64,000 nucleotides of DNA from Graphiopsis chlorocephala (Eukaryota > Ascomycota > Dothideomycetes > Cladosporiales > Cladosporiaceae). The stretch covers positions 930,001-994,000 of the forward strand of contig JAIZZJ010000002.1 of NCBI GenBank assembly GCA_022828445.1, in the 5' to 3' direction. The position numbers and the translations under genes were made by a program. This document shows, piece by piece, positions 44,506 to 56,392 of this stretch. Numbering within the stretch: the stretch's first letter is position 1; the number at the start of each line of letters is the position of its first letter. Below the pieces are notes generated by a model. The model made no database searches, had not been told where the DNA came from, and saw only the letters and a program-made list of their open reading frames with translations.

Positions 44506-47500
44506 ATGACGACTTCACGGTAAGCCAGCCCTTCATTCCGATCGCCTTGCATCAATCATACTAACATCACGTGACTGCAGACTTGACCGCTTGGTCACCC
44601 TACTGGAAACTGGTAGCACCCAGCTTATTCGTAATACTGCTGCACAACAGCTTGCAGACGTGCAAAAGAGCCATCCTGACGAGCTCTTCAACCTACTGAC
44701 CCGAGTCGTTCCTTATCTTCGTTCGCCATCATGGGACACCAGAACTGCTGCCGCGAAGGCAATCGGTGGTATCGTCGATCACGCAGAAAAGTACGACCCT
44801 AATGCGACACTTGAGGAAAATAAGAAGGACGAACCCAATGGAGATGATCACGTTTCTGCAGTCAAGGAAGAAGATCCTGACACGCCTTCGACCTCAAATC
44901 CCGATCAACTATCCCTCGCCACTCTCGACGTCGAATCGATCTTGACCTACGGAAAAGAACTTCTCGGTAGCGCCGGAAAGCAATACGACTTCAAACTCGC
45001 CGGCCTGAACGCTTCGGAACGATTGGCGCACCAGAAGAAGTCTCTCGTCAAGCGTCTCGGTCTTGGTGGCGAATACATGGAAGATGATCTCGTCGAAGAA
45101 AAAGACATTGCGATGCGTCCCGGTTCATTCACGAAACCCAGCCTGCCAACACTGGAAACTACCATGTCGCAAGCCGAAGATTCGCTTGTCAAGTCTCCCG
45201 AAGACGCAGCCGCGCAACCACCGCCGGGTGGTGTAGAATTGAGCAAGCGTCAACTCAACGCGCTGAAGCGACGTAGAAAGGACGAGCTCAAGCGCGACAA
45301 CAAGAAGTTCAAATACGACTTTGCAGGATCTCGTACTGGCAGCACAAGCGTTGCGCAGACTCCAGTTGAGGCGGAAGTCAAGCAAGAAATCAAGGAAGAG
45401 CCGAATGGCAACGGCAACACCGATTACTTCTCTACTGATCGCAAAGGTGGCGATGACGACACTAAGGTTGTTTCCGAGTTCAAGGGCTTGCCCGTCGCCG
45501 AAAAATCAAGTTTGGTGGCCGACGAGGAGGAAGAGGGCAAGGAATGGCCATTCGAACGACTTTGCGAATTTCTGACGGTCGATCTCTTTGACACGACCTG
45601 GGAGATCCGTCATGGTGCAGCAATGGGCCTACGTGAGATTGTGCGCGTTCACGGTGCTGGTGCTGGCCGTAGAGCAGACAAGACGCAGGCAGAGAACGAC
45701 CAGCTCAATCGTGCTTGGCTAGACGATCTTGCTTGCCGCATTTGCTGCGTCTTCATGCTGGATCGATTCGCCGATTACGTCTCTGACAATGCTGTCGCTC
45801 CCATCAGGGAGACAGCCGGCCAGACTATGGGTGCTGTTCTCCAATATCTCCCGCCTGCGTCTGTTCATGATGCGAATCGAATTCTTTACCGTCTTGTGAT
45901 GCAGAAGGAACTCAAGCGATCACCGAAGACTTGGCACGCGTGTCATGGAGGCATGATTGGAATGCGATATCTGGTCGCTGTCCGCACAGACCTGTTGTTC
46001 CAAGACACCTCCTTGATGGATGGCGTTTTAGAGTGTGTCATCAAAGGTCTTGGTGACCAAGATGACGATGTACGCTCTGTCAGCGCTGCCACCCTCATTC
46101 CAGTCGCCAAAGAATTTGTCAATGTGCGGTCGAGCGAGCTCAGCAACCTCATCAGCGTTGTTTGGGAATGCTTGTCAAGTCTTAGCGATGACCTGAGCGC
46201 CAGTACGGGATCGGTTATGGACTTGCTTGCCAAGTTGTGCAGCTTCCCTGAGGTGCTCGAGGCCATGAAGAAGAACGCTGCGACCGATGAAGAACAATCT
46301 TTCGATCGCCTGGTCCCGCGTTTGTATCCTTTCCTTCGTCACACCATTACTGGCGTCAGGTCCGCTGTGCTTCGCGCACTGATGACATTCATCAACATCG
46401 AAGGTGCCGACACGAAAGGATGGATCAACGGCAAAGCGCTTCGCCTCGTTTATCAAAACCTGTTGGTGGAGCGTAACGAAGCTGTCTCAAGACTTTCATT
46501 GGAAGTCTGGAATGCGCTCGCCGAGGGCCTGGCCTCTCAAGGACCCCAGGCCTTCAGGACAGAATTCGAGCCACATGCAACAGCTCTTCTTGCGCTCACA
46601 GTCCACCCTATCGGTATCAGTCGCCACCCTATCCCAATGGACACGACCCTTTTCATCAAGCCATCTGGTGTAAGCTATGCTCCGCTTGCTTCCGCTCAAC
46701 GCGCTTCTCCAAGCAACGGGGCAGAACCATCAAGAAAGCGCAGAAGGTCCGAAAAGACTGCTACAGCTGTTGTGCCTACCCAACAAACCTCTCACAACAT
46801 TGATGCAGCTATCATGCAGGGTGATGTTGACCTTGTTGGCACCGATATCATGATCAAATCTCGCATTGCTGCTACACGAGCCCTTGGCAAAGCTATCTCT
46901 CTTTGGCCGGCCGAAGAGCGACAGAGCTTCTTTGGGCCGCAGCTTCTGCCGCAACTCTCCTCACCGTTCGCCTCCACACAGACTTTCACTGCCATGCTGC
47001 TCGAGAGCTTCGCGTCGTCATCCAGCGGTCCCGATTCCCTCGCAGCGGATGCTTTGAAGAGTCTCAAATACCTTGTCGATGAAGACAGACCTCCATTCTA
47101 TGCTGATCTCACCAGCCACCTCCGCATTGCGAGAGCGCAGTGTCAACAGCTTCTCAACACTTTTCAGGAACAAGCACATGTTCCTGGTAACAAGCTCCCC
47201 ATTCTGGCAGTCGTTTGCCAGGGCGAGCCGGAGGCTGGCAAGAACGCATTCTCTCTTGCTGACGCCGAAAAGATCATTACCACAGACTTTGACAGGCTCA
47301 AGAAGTCACTGTCTACAGTGCAGAGGATGTCTGCAGCGGACAGCCTTAGCACAGCCAAGCTCGACGCTGAGTCAGCGATTGCTACAGCTCAGGACGCGAA
47401 GAGGGTCTGCGATCTACGTATCAGATCTGCTGCTGCTTATGCATTGGTAGCATTCGGCGAGGTTCCCAAGAAGCCGCAAATGACTATCAAGGGTATCATG

Positions 47501-50281
47501 GACGGCGTGAAGGAAGAAGAGAACCCTGATCTTCAACACCGCTCTGCCGCAGCCATTGCAGGACTTGTTGCCCAACTTGTCGCAACCGAACGTACCAAGG
47601 TTGTTGAAAAGGTCGTTGGCAATCTGGTCAAGTTCTGCTGCATGGAGACTGGCGAAACCCCCGAATTCCACCCGAACGCCGACAAAGAGGCCGGCATCCT
47701 CTCCCTGCAAAAGGATGAGGACATTCAGGATAGGCCTGATGCCGCGAAGTACGAGCGTGAGGTCAAGAAGGCCAAAATCACCAGGCGCGGTGCCAAGGAT
47801 GCGCTCGAACAGCTGTGCCGCATCTTTGGTGCTGATCTCTTCAACAAGGTACCGAAGTTGCGATCGGTCATCGAGGATCCTATCCGCCAATGCTTCAACG
47901 GTGAACTGCCTGCAGACTTGCTTGACCCAGAGAACGAATTTGGTCAAGCAGTTGTGGACGCCATGTCAACTCTCCGCGCCCTCGTCGCAACCATTGATCC
48001 TGCACTCTACCCTTGGGTCCTCGAACTCATGCCCAGTGTTGCCAAGGGAATGCAGAGCAAGTTGGCTGTCCTCCGCTACACCGCGGCGAAATGTTTCGCA
48101 AGCGTGTGCAGCGTCATCACAGTCCAAGGATTCACGATGCTGGTGGACCAGGTCTTGCCTCCTGTTAACAATGCCCACGAAGTTGTCTACCGCCAGGGTG
48201 CAATCGAATGCATCTACCATCTTATCCAGGTCATGGGCGACGGCATCCTTCCGTACGTCATCTTCCTCTTGGTACCAGTTCTGGGCCGCATGAGCGATTC
48301 CGATCCCGGTGTTCGTCTTATCGCGACGACTGCGTTCGCCACCCTTGTCAAGCTTGTGCCTCTGGAGGCTGGCATCCCCGACCCCCCAGGTCTTCCGCAA
48401 TCTTTGCTTGAAGGTCGCGATCGCGAGCGCAAGTTCATCTCTCAGATGCTTGATCCGAAGAAGGTCGAACCCTTCCACATTCCCGTTGGCATCAAAGCCG
48501 AGCTTCGATCCTACCAACAAGATGGTGTCAACTGGCTCGCGTTCCTTAATCGCTACAACCTCCACGGTGTCTTGTGCGATGACATGGGTCTTGGTAAGAC
48601 TTTACAAACTCTTTGCATGGTCGCAAGTGACCATCACATGCGCGCGGAGGAGTTTGCCAAAACTGGAGCTCCGGACAAGCGTCGTCTTGGATCATTGATT
48701 ATCTGCCCACCTACACTCACTGGCCACTGGAAGCAGGAGATTCGCACATACGCGCCCTTCTTGAACGCAGTCGCTTATGCTGGTCCGCCAGCAGAACGTG
48801 GGAAGGTTCGCAGCGAACTAGACAAAGCAGACATTGTCATCACCTCGTACGAGATCGCCAGAAATGATATCGACATCCTGCTGCCAATCAACTGGAATTA
48901 CTGTGTGTTGGACGAGGGTCACCTGATCAAGAACCCCAAGGCGAAGGTCACACAAGCTGTCAAGCGCCTTCTCGCCAACCACCGCCTCATTCTCTCGGGC
49001 ACGCCGATTCAGAACAATGTATTGGAACTCTGGTCGCTGTTTGACTTCCTCATGCCAGGATTCCTTGGTACTGAGAAGGTGTTCCAGGACCGATTCGCCA
49101 AGCCTATCGCCGCAAGCAGGTTTGCCAAATCGTCGTCCAAAGAACAGGAATCTGGCGCTCTTGCCATTGAGTCATTGCACAAACAAGTGCTACCATTCTT
49201 GTTGCGTCGCCTCAAAGAGGAAGTGCTCAATGATCTACCTCCCAAGATTCTGCAAAACTATTACTGCGACCTCAGCGATCTGCAGAAGCGTCTATTCGAC
49301 GACTTCTCGAAGAAGGAGGGCAAGGCACTGCAAGAAATGGCAGGCTCGCCTGACAAGGAAGCCAAGACGCATATCTTCCAAGCCCTTCAGTACATGCGCA
49401 AGCTGTGTAACTCACCTGCCATGGTCATGAAGGAAGGCCACAAGCAGTATGCTGCCACTCAAGCCTTGCTTGCCAAGCAAGGCTCGAGCTTGAAGGACCA
49501 CGTCCATGCTCCCAAGTTGACTGCATTGCGTGATCTGCTGGTGGACTGCGGTATTGGCGCCGAGTCAAATGATACTTCTGCCGTGCCAACTGCCGACCAA
49601 GCCGTTTCGCCTCATCGCGCTCTCATCTTCTGCCAAATGAAGGAGATGCTTGACATGGTAGAATCCACAGTGCTCAAGAAGCTCCTCCCATCAGTCACCT
49701 TTGCACGTCTTGACGGTAGTGTCGAAGCATCCAAACGCCAGGATATTGTCAACAAATTCAACTCGGACCCCAGTATTGATTGCTTGCTCCTTACAACCTC
49801 CGTCGGCGGTCTTGGACTCAACTTGACCGGCGCTGACACTGTCATCTTCGTCGAGCACGATTGGAACCCGCAGAAGGATTTGCAAGCCATGGACCGCGCT
49901 CACCGTATCGGACAAAAGAAGGTCGTGAACGTCTACCGTCTCGTCACTCGCGGCACGCTGGAAGAAAAGATTCTCAACCTGCAGCGCTTCAAGATCGACG
50001 TCGCATCCACGGTGGTGAACCAACAGAACGCCGGCTTAGGCACCATGGAAACAGGCGAGATCCTTGACCTCTTCAACCTCGGCGAAACAGATCCCAATCT
50101 TGCACTTGAAGGCGGCGAGAAGAGCAACGAGGTCGACGAGTCGAACGCTGTGGACGCCGAGGGCAATCTTAAGGAGAAAGGAAAGAAGGGCATTTTGGAT
50201 GAGCTCAGCGAGCTCTGGGACGAGAAGCAGTACGAAGAAGAATTCAATCTCGACGGCTTCTTGAAGACCATGAAGGCTTGA
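44506..50281 (+). CDS. MOT1: Mot1/BTAF1, TBP-associated Snf2-family ATPase
   Basis: Exons are 44506-44519 and 44581-50281, giving 1,904 residues, the usual length. The 14-nt first exon gives MTTS plus part of Arg and the join reads TTSRLDRLVTLLETG, the conserved start. Residues 1-1250 or so are HEAT repeats that embrace TATA-binding protein; a lysine-rich insert lies near 220-260. The Snf2 ATPase follows: DDMGLGKT Walker A at 1339-1346, DEGH box at 1449-1452, SGTPIQNN, then the helicase C half with DGSVEASKRQDIVNKFN, TTSVGGLGLNLTGADTVIF and DRAHRIGQ. It ends in the family's acidic WDEKQYEEEFNLDGFLKTMK tail. Mot1 uses ATP to strip TBP from DNA and so redistributes it between promoters in the nucleus. 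Confidence 0.97.
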
Positions 50282-50591
50282 TGGAGGAAGAAACTAGCCA
50301 GGAATTGAATGGCCATGAGCATGAGAATATGCTCATTTCTGTAAGCATAGCAAGGAAGAATTGTTTTTGCATGGGACATTAGCGTGGGAGTTCTTGTTTG
50401 CGGCAGCGGAGAGAGGCTGCTGCTTGTACGATTAGATAGTAGACGGGTGGATGGACCGACGGGCAATATCCCTCTGATGCTATGATAAATGAACTCATAC
50501 CTCCTCCACACTCTGCCTGTCTTGATCGAGCTGTCTATGAAACCGCCTATATCATATCCAACATGCTCCAAAGTCTCATCCCACATCAACT
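50282..50591. other. Short convergent intergenic region
   Basis: 310 bases separate the stop codons of the Mot1 gene and the sugar transporter gene. Nothing else is recognised. Confidence 0.6.
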
Positions 50592-52840
50592 TCACACCCT
50601 CTCAATGTTAACCGCCCCATCTTTCTCCTGGACCATCCTCTCATCTGATCCGTCACCCTTCTCAACCTGCCTCCAAATCTCCGCATCCTGCTCCACGTAA
50701 ACCTGCGGTCTCGCTAAACGTGTCGCCAGCTCGTTTCGACAAATGATAAGTGGTGGATTGGTCTCGAAGAAGCGGTCGATGTCTTCAAGAGTGCGGTTGG
50801 CGGTCTCGGGATAGAAGAGATATGTTATCGGGATGAAGGAGAAGCAGATGCAAGCCTGTACCGTTTGTGTTAGAACCGGGAGGTGAATTAGACAGGAGTT
50901 ATACTGATGGCAAGTGAGATGTGCAATGCAACGCACCCAAATGATCCAGAATTTATAGCCTAGGTTCTCGATGCCAGGCAGGGTGGCTTGGACGACGGCA
51001 TAGTTACAGATCCAGTTTGTTGCCATTGCTAGGCTTGCGCCTGGAAGGAGGAAGTTGTGTCAGTGGGGGTTATTCACTCATTTGAGCGGGTATAGCTGGA
51101 AAACGAAAATTGGATTTTTTTGCCTCAACCACCTACTAACCTTTCGTTCGCATCTCTAAAGCGTTCACTTCGGTCGGGTACAGCCACGGAATTCCGAGCA
51201 CGCCCATGCCGAAGGACGCAAAGAAGACGAAGAAGAATGCTACAGCGACGGAGCCAAGGACGTAAGAGTCGCCACCCTTCTCTGACAGGCCCAGAGCGAT
51301 GGAGATGCAGATCCAGCAGATGGAGCACGCGGCTGCGGAGCACATCATGACTTTCCGCCGGCCGTAGCGTTCGATTACAAAATAGGCCAGACACGCGAAG
51401 ATTAGGTAGTCGACGGATCCGCAGGCGGCGAGGATGCGAGACAAGAGTTCAGAGATTCCGAGGGCGTTAATAAAGATATAGCTCATGTAGTAGCTTGTCA
51501 CGCTGTCAAGATATGTTAGTGATTGTTCGCCAGATTGCCATGTGATATCACGGGTATTTCTTACTTGATGCCTGCCATCCTGTCAGTATGCTTCCCATTC
51601 AAAAACGACTGAGAAATAGTCGCTTACCAGAAATTTGATTCATGGCCTGCATCCACGCTCCAAGAATCATCCGACGAAGCAATCCACTGGGCCCGCGGCC
51701 AGAGATCAGTTGCCACCACGTATAGCTGTTGAGGCTCTCTCTGTCTAGAATGTCCTTGATGACGTTAAACTGAGCTTGCACAGATGACGATTCGGACGTT
51801 GCACCATGGCCCTCGAGCGCTGCAAGGACTTCTCGCGCTTCGTCGTACTTGCCCTTGCGGATCAAGAGACGGGGACTGTCTGGCAGGAACGGGCAGAGGC
51901 ACCAGATGCAGATGGTGAAGAAGATTTGGAAAGCGAGTGGGAAGCGCCAGGCGATGTCACGAGGGGCGAAGGAGAAACCTAGAGTGAGCCTGCGGGTTGG
52001 TTTGAGGGTCAGTATGCCTGTCAGGTGAACCAGCAAAGGACCCGAATCACGTGGTAGCCTACCAATTGCTAATGCTGAAACCAGTGATGCAATTCGCCAT
52101 CTGGATGATAACGAGCTTGCCACGACTTTGCATCTTGCTCGTCTCGCTTTGCCAGACCTGGAGTGACATTAGCTATGGCGCCTGAGAGATCACTCAATGT
52201 TGGAGATCCGACATACACCTGCGGTAGCAGTGTTCATGCCTGTGCCCAGACCAGCCACTACTCTTCCAACCATCATCTGCATGCTCGTCAGTAACGAACC
52301 AAGACCGAATAGATTAAAATGTCAGAGCCGTAACGATCTCACCTGAGGAACACTCCAGCACGCCGTTTGGATAATCGCACCGATTGCGATAATCGTAGAG
52401 CCCAGCAGGATCTGCCTTGGTCTTCCCAACCAGTCTCCCGTGAGAATCGTGCTGAGAGCGCCAGCAAAACAGCCCAAGTTGTAGACTGAGGTCATCGTGC
52501 CTTGTGTGTTTGCCGATGGGTGGCCTAGATGCTTTCCATAAGCAATTGCGCGCAAATCGCTGTAGTTTGGTTGTTTTCTCACCGAAGGTCTCGAGGAAGT
52601 TTTCCGAAATGATGACATTGCCAAAGACGCCTTTGCTGCTGTCAACACGCTTCTTGCCATATGAGCTTTCAGTCAAACAAACCTTGGTCGTAACCGTAGA
52701 ACACGAGGACGGTTGAAGCAGCACTATACCACATCTCAGCGATCAATCACCAGGGAGCAAGTGAGACCAGTGTAAACCAACACTGAGATCCACACGGTAA
52801 GCGACTCGCCAGAGCCGCCTAGGTATTTCCTCCCCATCAT
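50592..52840 (-). CDS. MFS sugar transporter (SP family)
   Basis: Exons in reading order are 52840-52782, 52723-52683, 52630-52583, 52524-52343, 52276-52217, 52157-52063, 51989-51628, 51571-51565, 51502-51141, 51040-50937 and 50855-50592: 527 residues from eleven exons. The joins rebuild MMGRKYLGGSGESLTVWIS, VLVFYGYDQGVFGN, GRVVAGLGTGMNTATAGVWQSE, FLPDSPRLLIRKGKYDEA, NQISGINVTSYY and YPTEVNALEMRTKG, all marks of the sugar-porter family with twelve helices. Exon 8 is a 7-nt microexon that supplies part of Gly-Ile-Asn in the conserved QxSGIN motif of helix 7. Intron 1 uses the weak donor GTTGGT and intron 2 ends in AAAG, so the first 35 residues are the least certain. The substrate cannot be read from the sequence; hexoses are usual. 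Ten introns in one gene is far above its neighbours. Confidence 0.88.
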
Positions 52841-53613
52841 GGACCACACCTGCAATGGTGTTCAATATATGGAATATGAGAAGGACGAATTCACACACAC
52901 TAGGACCAAGGACACGAGGAAAGCAATGACTAGAAAAACTGCTGCATACTCTGGGAATGACCTTTGATATTTATTGACTTTTGCGGAGTACGTACCACTA
53001 CATGAAACCATAATAACGCGCCTCTTACTGCAGGTCAATGAGATAGCCGGCTGGGAATGCGGTGGTAAGGATACCGCCGCAATGGTTCCAAAGGCCAAAA
53101 AGCGAACAAGACATGCACTACCCCGCCCTTCGTGGGGTTTGTTACGGGGTTTCCGATGAAAAGACGACGAAGAGTTCCGGCTTTCTTGCCCTGAGGAGTT
53201 CGATTTCTCGTCAGACCTGCTTCAGAAGCTGGGTTTGGCGACAAATGAAGGGAGGTTTTCCGGGGAGCAAGACAGCTAAGCTGACGGCTTGTCGTTTTGC
53301 TCAAGATGTTCATCTGGTGTGTTCAACGCCTCCTGCAAGTTGTACGACCGGTGACTGCAGTCTGCGTCACGCGGTCGGAGGATCCTTTCCACCGATTTGG
53401 CTGGCAGGAAATGTAGCCGCAGCAGAGTCGACACGTGAGCAGTAATGATGTTTGATCAATCCGAATAGTGAAATTGTAATCTCCAGTAATGTTTGATCGT
53501 AGCCCATGCGCCCTGCACCCAGTCTGGGGCACCCGATTTCGCCACTAACGCCTTCCTGCGCCAACGCTCATGATAGGAAATGACTTTTGCCGTGGCCTGC
53601 GACCATAAAGAGT
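52841..53613. other. Intergenic region
   Basis: Promoter side of the sugar transporter gene and 3' flank of RLP24. Open frames are short. No feature is recognised. Confidence 0.55.
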
Positions 53614-54283
53614 CTACTCGTCGACATCCATCGCCTCGACGCCTTTGCCGCGAACCAGCTTCTTCTGCTGCTTCTTGGGGCCCTTGGCCTTGGTCTTGTT
53701 GCCATCGACTTCCTGGTTGATCGCCGACTTCTGCAGGTCCTCCACGGTGATCTCGTCGGCCTCCATCTCCATAGTTTGGTCGAGCTCCTCGTCGAGTGTC
53801 TCCTGGACCTTGTCACGGTATTGGGGCGGCAGCAGGTGCTGGTTCTCGGCGACGAGCTTGCGGTCGGCCTCGAGCTGGGCGGCGCGGTTGCCGGCCATGC
53901 GGTTCTTGTAGAACTGCCTCTCTCTCTTCGCCCTGATCTCGCCAACGCGGGACATGGCCTCGAGTGTGCGTGCGACGAGGTCGCGGTTGTAGCGCACGGG
54001 AATGTTGCGGCGCTGCTGGAACTGGAGCGTGCTGTCGACGGTCATCTCCTTGCCGTGCGCGCGACGGAAGGCCTTGGTCCAGCCGAGCTTGCGTGGGTTA
54101 CGCTTCATCTTGAAGTTCTTGTGGCATTTCGAGCGGCAGAAACGGAAGAGTTTGGCATCGTTGCGGACGAAGGTGATGCCCTTGGAGGGGTAGCAGGGCT
54201 GCGAGCAGAAGTGGCAGGTCTCGACTCTGGGTGGGATGTTAGTGAATGCTTGTTTGAGAGATTCCGTAGTACACATACCTCAT
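53614..54283 (-). CDS. RLP24: Ribosome biogenesis protein RLP24 (L24e-like)
   Basis: Exons in reading order are 54283-54279 and 54226-53614, giving 205 residues. The first coding exon is only 5 nt (ATG plus AG), and the join gives MRVETCHFC, the invariant start. The CxxC ... CxxxC zinc ribbon (CHFCSQPCYPSKG, FRFCRSKCHKNFKMKRNPRK) is followed by the RLP24-specific segment TLQFQQRRNIPVRYNRDLV and a long charged C-terminal extension that distinguishes it from ribosomal protein L24. RLP24 sits on early pre-60S particles and its C terminus recruits and activates the AAA ATPase Drg1/Afg2 in the cytoplasm, after which it is exchanged for L24. It is transcribed divergently from PAM18, 266 bases apart. 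Confidence 0.96.
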
Positions 54284-54549
54284 TTTTGCGGTAATACGCC
54301 TGAGACGTCTTTGCAGATGGGATAGTTCTGGTCGCAAAAGGTGTCGCTCGGCTTTCAAGATCCCAAAAAGTTTCCGTGCTAAAAGCGGAAAGACCCTTCC
54401 AAGATTCCTCGCCTTCCATCGCCGGACTTCCTCTCACTCATCCCCGAGGCCGCCCGAGTAGGGAATCCGAACAATTACACCAGACTCGCCTTCAATCTAT
54501 CTTCTGGAAGTTATCAGCATCAGCATCCTCACAGAACCTCACATATCCC
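54284..54549. promoter_or_regulatory. Divergent promoter, RLP24 / PAM18
   Basis: 266 bases between opposed start codons of a ribosome-assembly gene and a mitochondrial-import gene. No named site is recognised. Confidence 0.6.
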
Positions 54550-54992
54550 ATGGCTTCAGTACTCGCAGTGGGTGTCGGTGTCGCTGCCGCCGCATTCTTC
54601 GTACGCTACGCCCCTCCGCCATCGACTATGCGCCAACCATACTAACAATCCATAGGGTCGCGCTGGTCTTGTCGCACTGCGCAGATACCGTGGCGGCACC
54701 GACGCGCTCGGAAAGGCATTCTACAAGGGTGGATTCGAGAAGACGATGAACAAGAGAGAGGCGGCGTTGATCTTGGAGTGCTCGTAAGCATGCGCCTACT
54801 ATTCGGAGAGCCTTGTGGCTTACGGAACTATACACTGACGATATCCTCCACAGAGAACGCGGTCTCAACAAGGAGATCGTCCGCAAGAGGCATCGCGCCA
54901 TGATCATGCAGAACCACCCCGATCGCGGCGGAAGCCCTTATTTGGCCACCAAGATCAACGAAGCAAAGATGTTTTTGGATAAGAATACTTAA
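54550..54992 (+). CDS. PAM18: Mitochondrial import motor J-protein Pam18/Tim14
   Basis: Exons are 54550-54600, 54656-54783 and 54854-54992, giving 105 residues. A single N-terminal membrane helix (VLAVGVGVAAAAFFGRAGLVAL) is followed by a short YRGG linker and a C-terminal J domain with HPD at 81-83 (MQNHPDRGGSPYLATKINEAKMFL). Both introns fall at conserved places and the joins restore the helix and the ALILECSERGLNKE segment. Pam18 sits in the inner membrane with its J domain in the matrix, where it stimulates Hsp70 (Ssc1) at the TIM23 channel together with Pam16. The length matches short fungal members that lack an N-terminal intermembrane-space extension. Confidence 0.96.
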
Positions 54993-55379
54993 GGCTATGC
55001 GGGCTGTACTATTAAAAAGCTGGTTGCATGTGTGGGTTCAGCGTGGCGTTGGAGGTTATCATGGCATTTACTGTACAATTACTCGACTCTCGACTATGAA
55101 AAGACGTAGCGGAAGCATTGTGGGACTTTGTATGAACAAATGGAAGTTGTGGACAAGTTTTGGCTCGCACGTGGACACAAATCTAGTGACTTTCTCATAT
55201 CTGCTTTTGAGATGCAGCCCTGTGCTATGAGCTGGTCAGGAAACTCCGAAGGTCTGGCGGACAACGGGATCAAGATCATTGTGGCCTGAAAGTGTTGCAG
55301 CTCTGTCATACTCCAGAAGCTCCATTCCTATCTTGAGGATGAACTTATGGCATAGTTCGCTTTTTGGTCACCTAGAACA
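54993..55379. other. Convergent 3' flanks
   Basis: 387 bases between the ends of PAM18 and the ALKBH6-like gene. No feature is recognised. Confidence 0.6.
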
Positions 55380-56177
55380 CTACCTCATCTTACCGAACAG
55401 TTTCGACGCGACGTTCGACACCTTCTTGACATCTCGATAAGTCAGACTGATCCGATCCGTCCTTGTATTACACCCTCCGTTGGCCTCAATCGCCTCGCGG
55501 TCTCCAAGCAGGCTCCAGTTTGCTACTGTCTCGGGCCCCAAATTCGAGTCTTCCGTGATCTCAGCTATGCCATGCAGAGTATCAGTGTAGGCGGAGCCGG
55601 TTGTGAGCAGCAAAGATCTTGGCTCCTGCAAGATTCGCCACCGCTTGAGCTCTTTTGGATCCTCTGCGGTAACATCGCCATCGACTTTTCGCTTCTCGGT
55701 CACATCAAGTACCAGACTGCCTCCTAGACTGACAGTAGCGACTACTGGGAAGTATGCGTCGCCGTCTTCGTGAGGCATGATACCTTGGCCTGGTAGATAC
55801 TCATTGATGAGACAGTGATTGATGCCATGAGGCGCGTCTTCGAAGATCCCCAGAGACGATATCCGATCGACAACGGGGTTAGTCAGCCAAGGTGGCATTT
55901 TTGACGAGGCGAGAAGAGTGTTGTTTGCTGTAAGTTGAGCAGGGATTGATTGCAGGCGGCGGTGTGTGAGAGAAATCCAGCGGTTGGCAGGAATCTGTGA
56001 TACATATTAGACAAGCCGAACAAGTGACGGAGCTTCATTTTGTTCCATGAATCTCACCTTGTCTAGAATGCGTTGCTCCTCATCTTCCGTGATGAAGTTG
56101 GGAATGTAGAACATGTTTGGAGGCAGATCTGGAATTTGTTGCTGCTGCAACAGATCTGGTGATGCAATTTCGACCAT
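55380..56177 (-). CDS. AlkB-family 2-oxoglutarate/Fe(II) dioxygenase, ALKBH6-like
   Basis: Exons in reading order are 56177-56058 and 55994-55380, giving 244 residues. The fold is seen from the FYIPNFITEDEEQ start through RRLQSIPAQLT, NEYLPGQGIMPHEDGDAYFP, VSLGGSLVLDV and a final RISLTYRDV. The Fe(II) ligands are His115 and Asp117 of the HxD motif and His181; the last strand supplies the 2-oxoglutarate-binding Arg. The NEYLPGQGIMPHEDG block is closest to ALKBH6 of animals and plants. AlkB proteins remove alkyl groups from nucleic acids or proteins; the ALKBH6 substrate is poorly defined. A 215-base promoter is shared with the divergent PIN4-type gene. Confidence 0.93.
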
Positions 56178-56392
56178 AATGGAGTATGTTTGATTTCTTC
56201 CTGTAATTGCCTGAAAGTGTGTACACCTTACAAAAAAGAATTGTGTGAATGCTGATGTAAGTGTAAAGACAACATGAAGCTTCATGTGACGAGTGCCGCC
56301 GCACCAAAACAAATGGAAGCAACGCGGGGCACTACCTTCACTTCCTCTCGAAGCCAATTCGACACAACTCACTTCACATATCCACGAACACC
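56178..56392. promoter_or_regulatory. Divergent promoter, ALKBH6-like / PIN4-type genes
   Basis: 215 bases between opposed start codons. No named site is recognised; the short distance suggests shared control. Confidence 0.55.

Noticed and set aside
52732..52734. ATG at 52734 as start of the sugar transporter
   Set aside because: An upstream exon from 52840 gives the family start MGRKYLGG...SLTVWIS and joins in frame through a GTTGGT intron.
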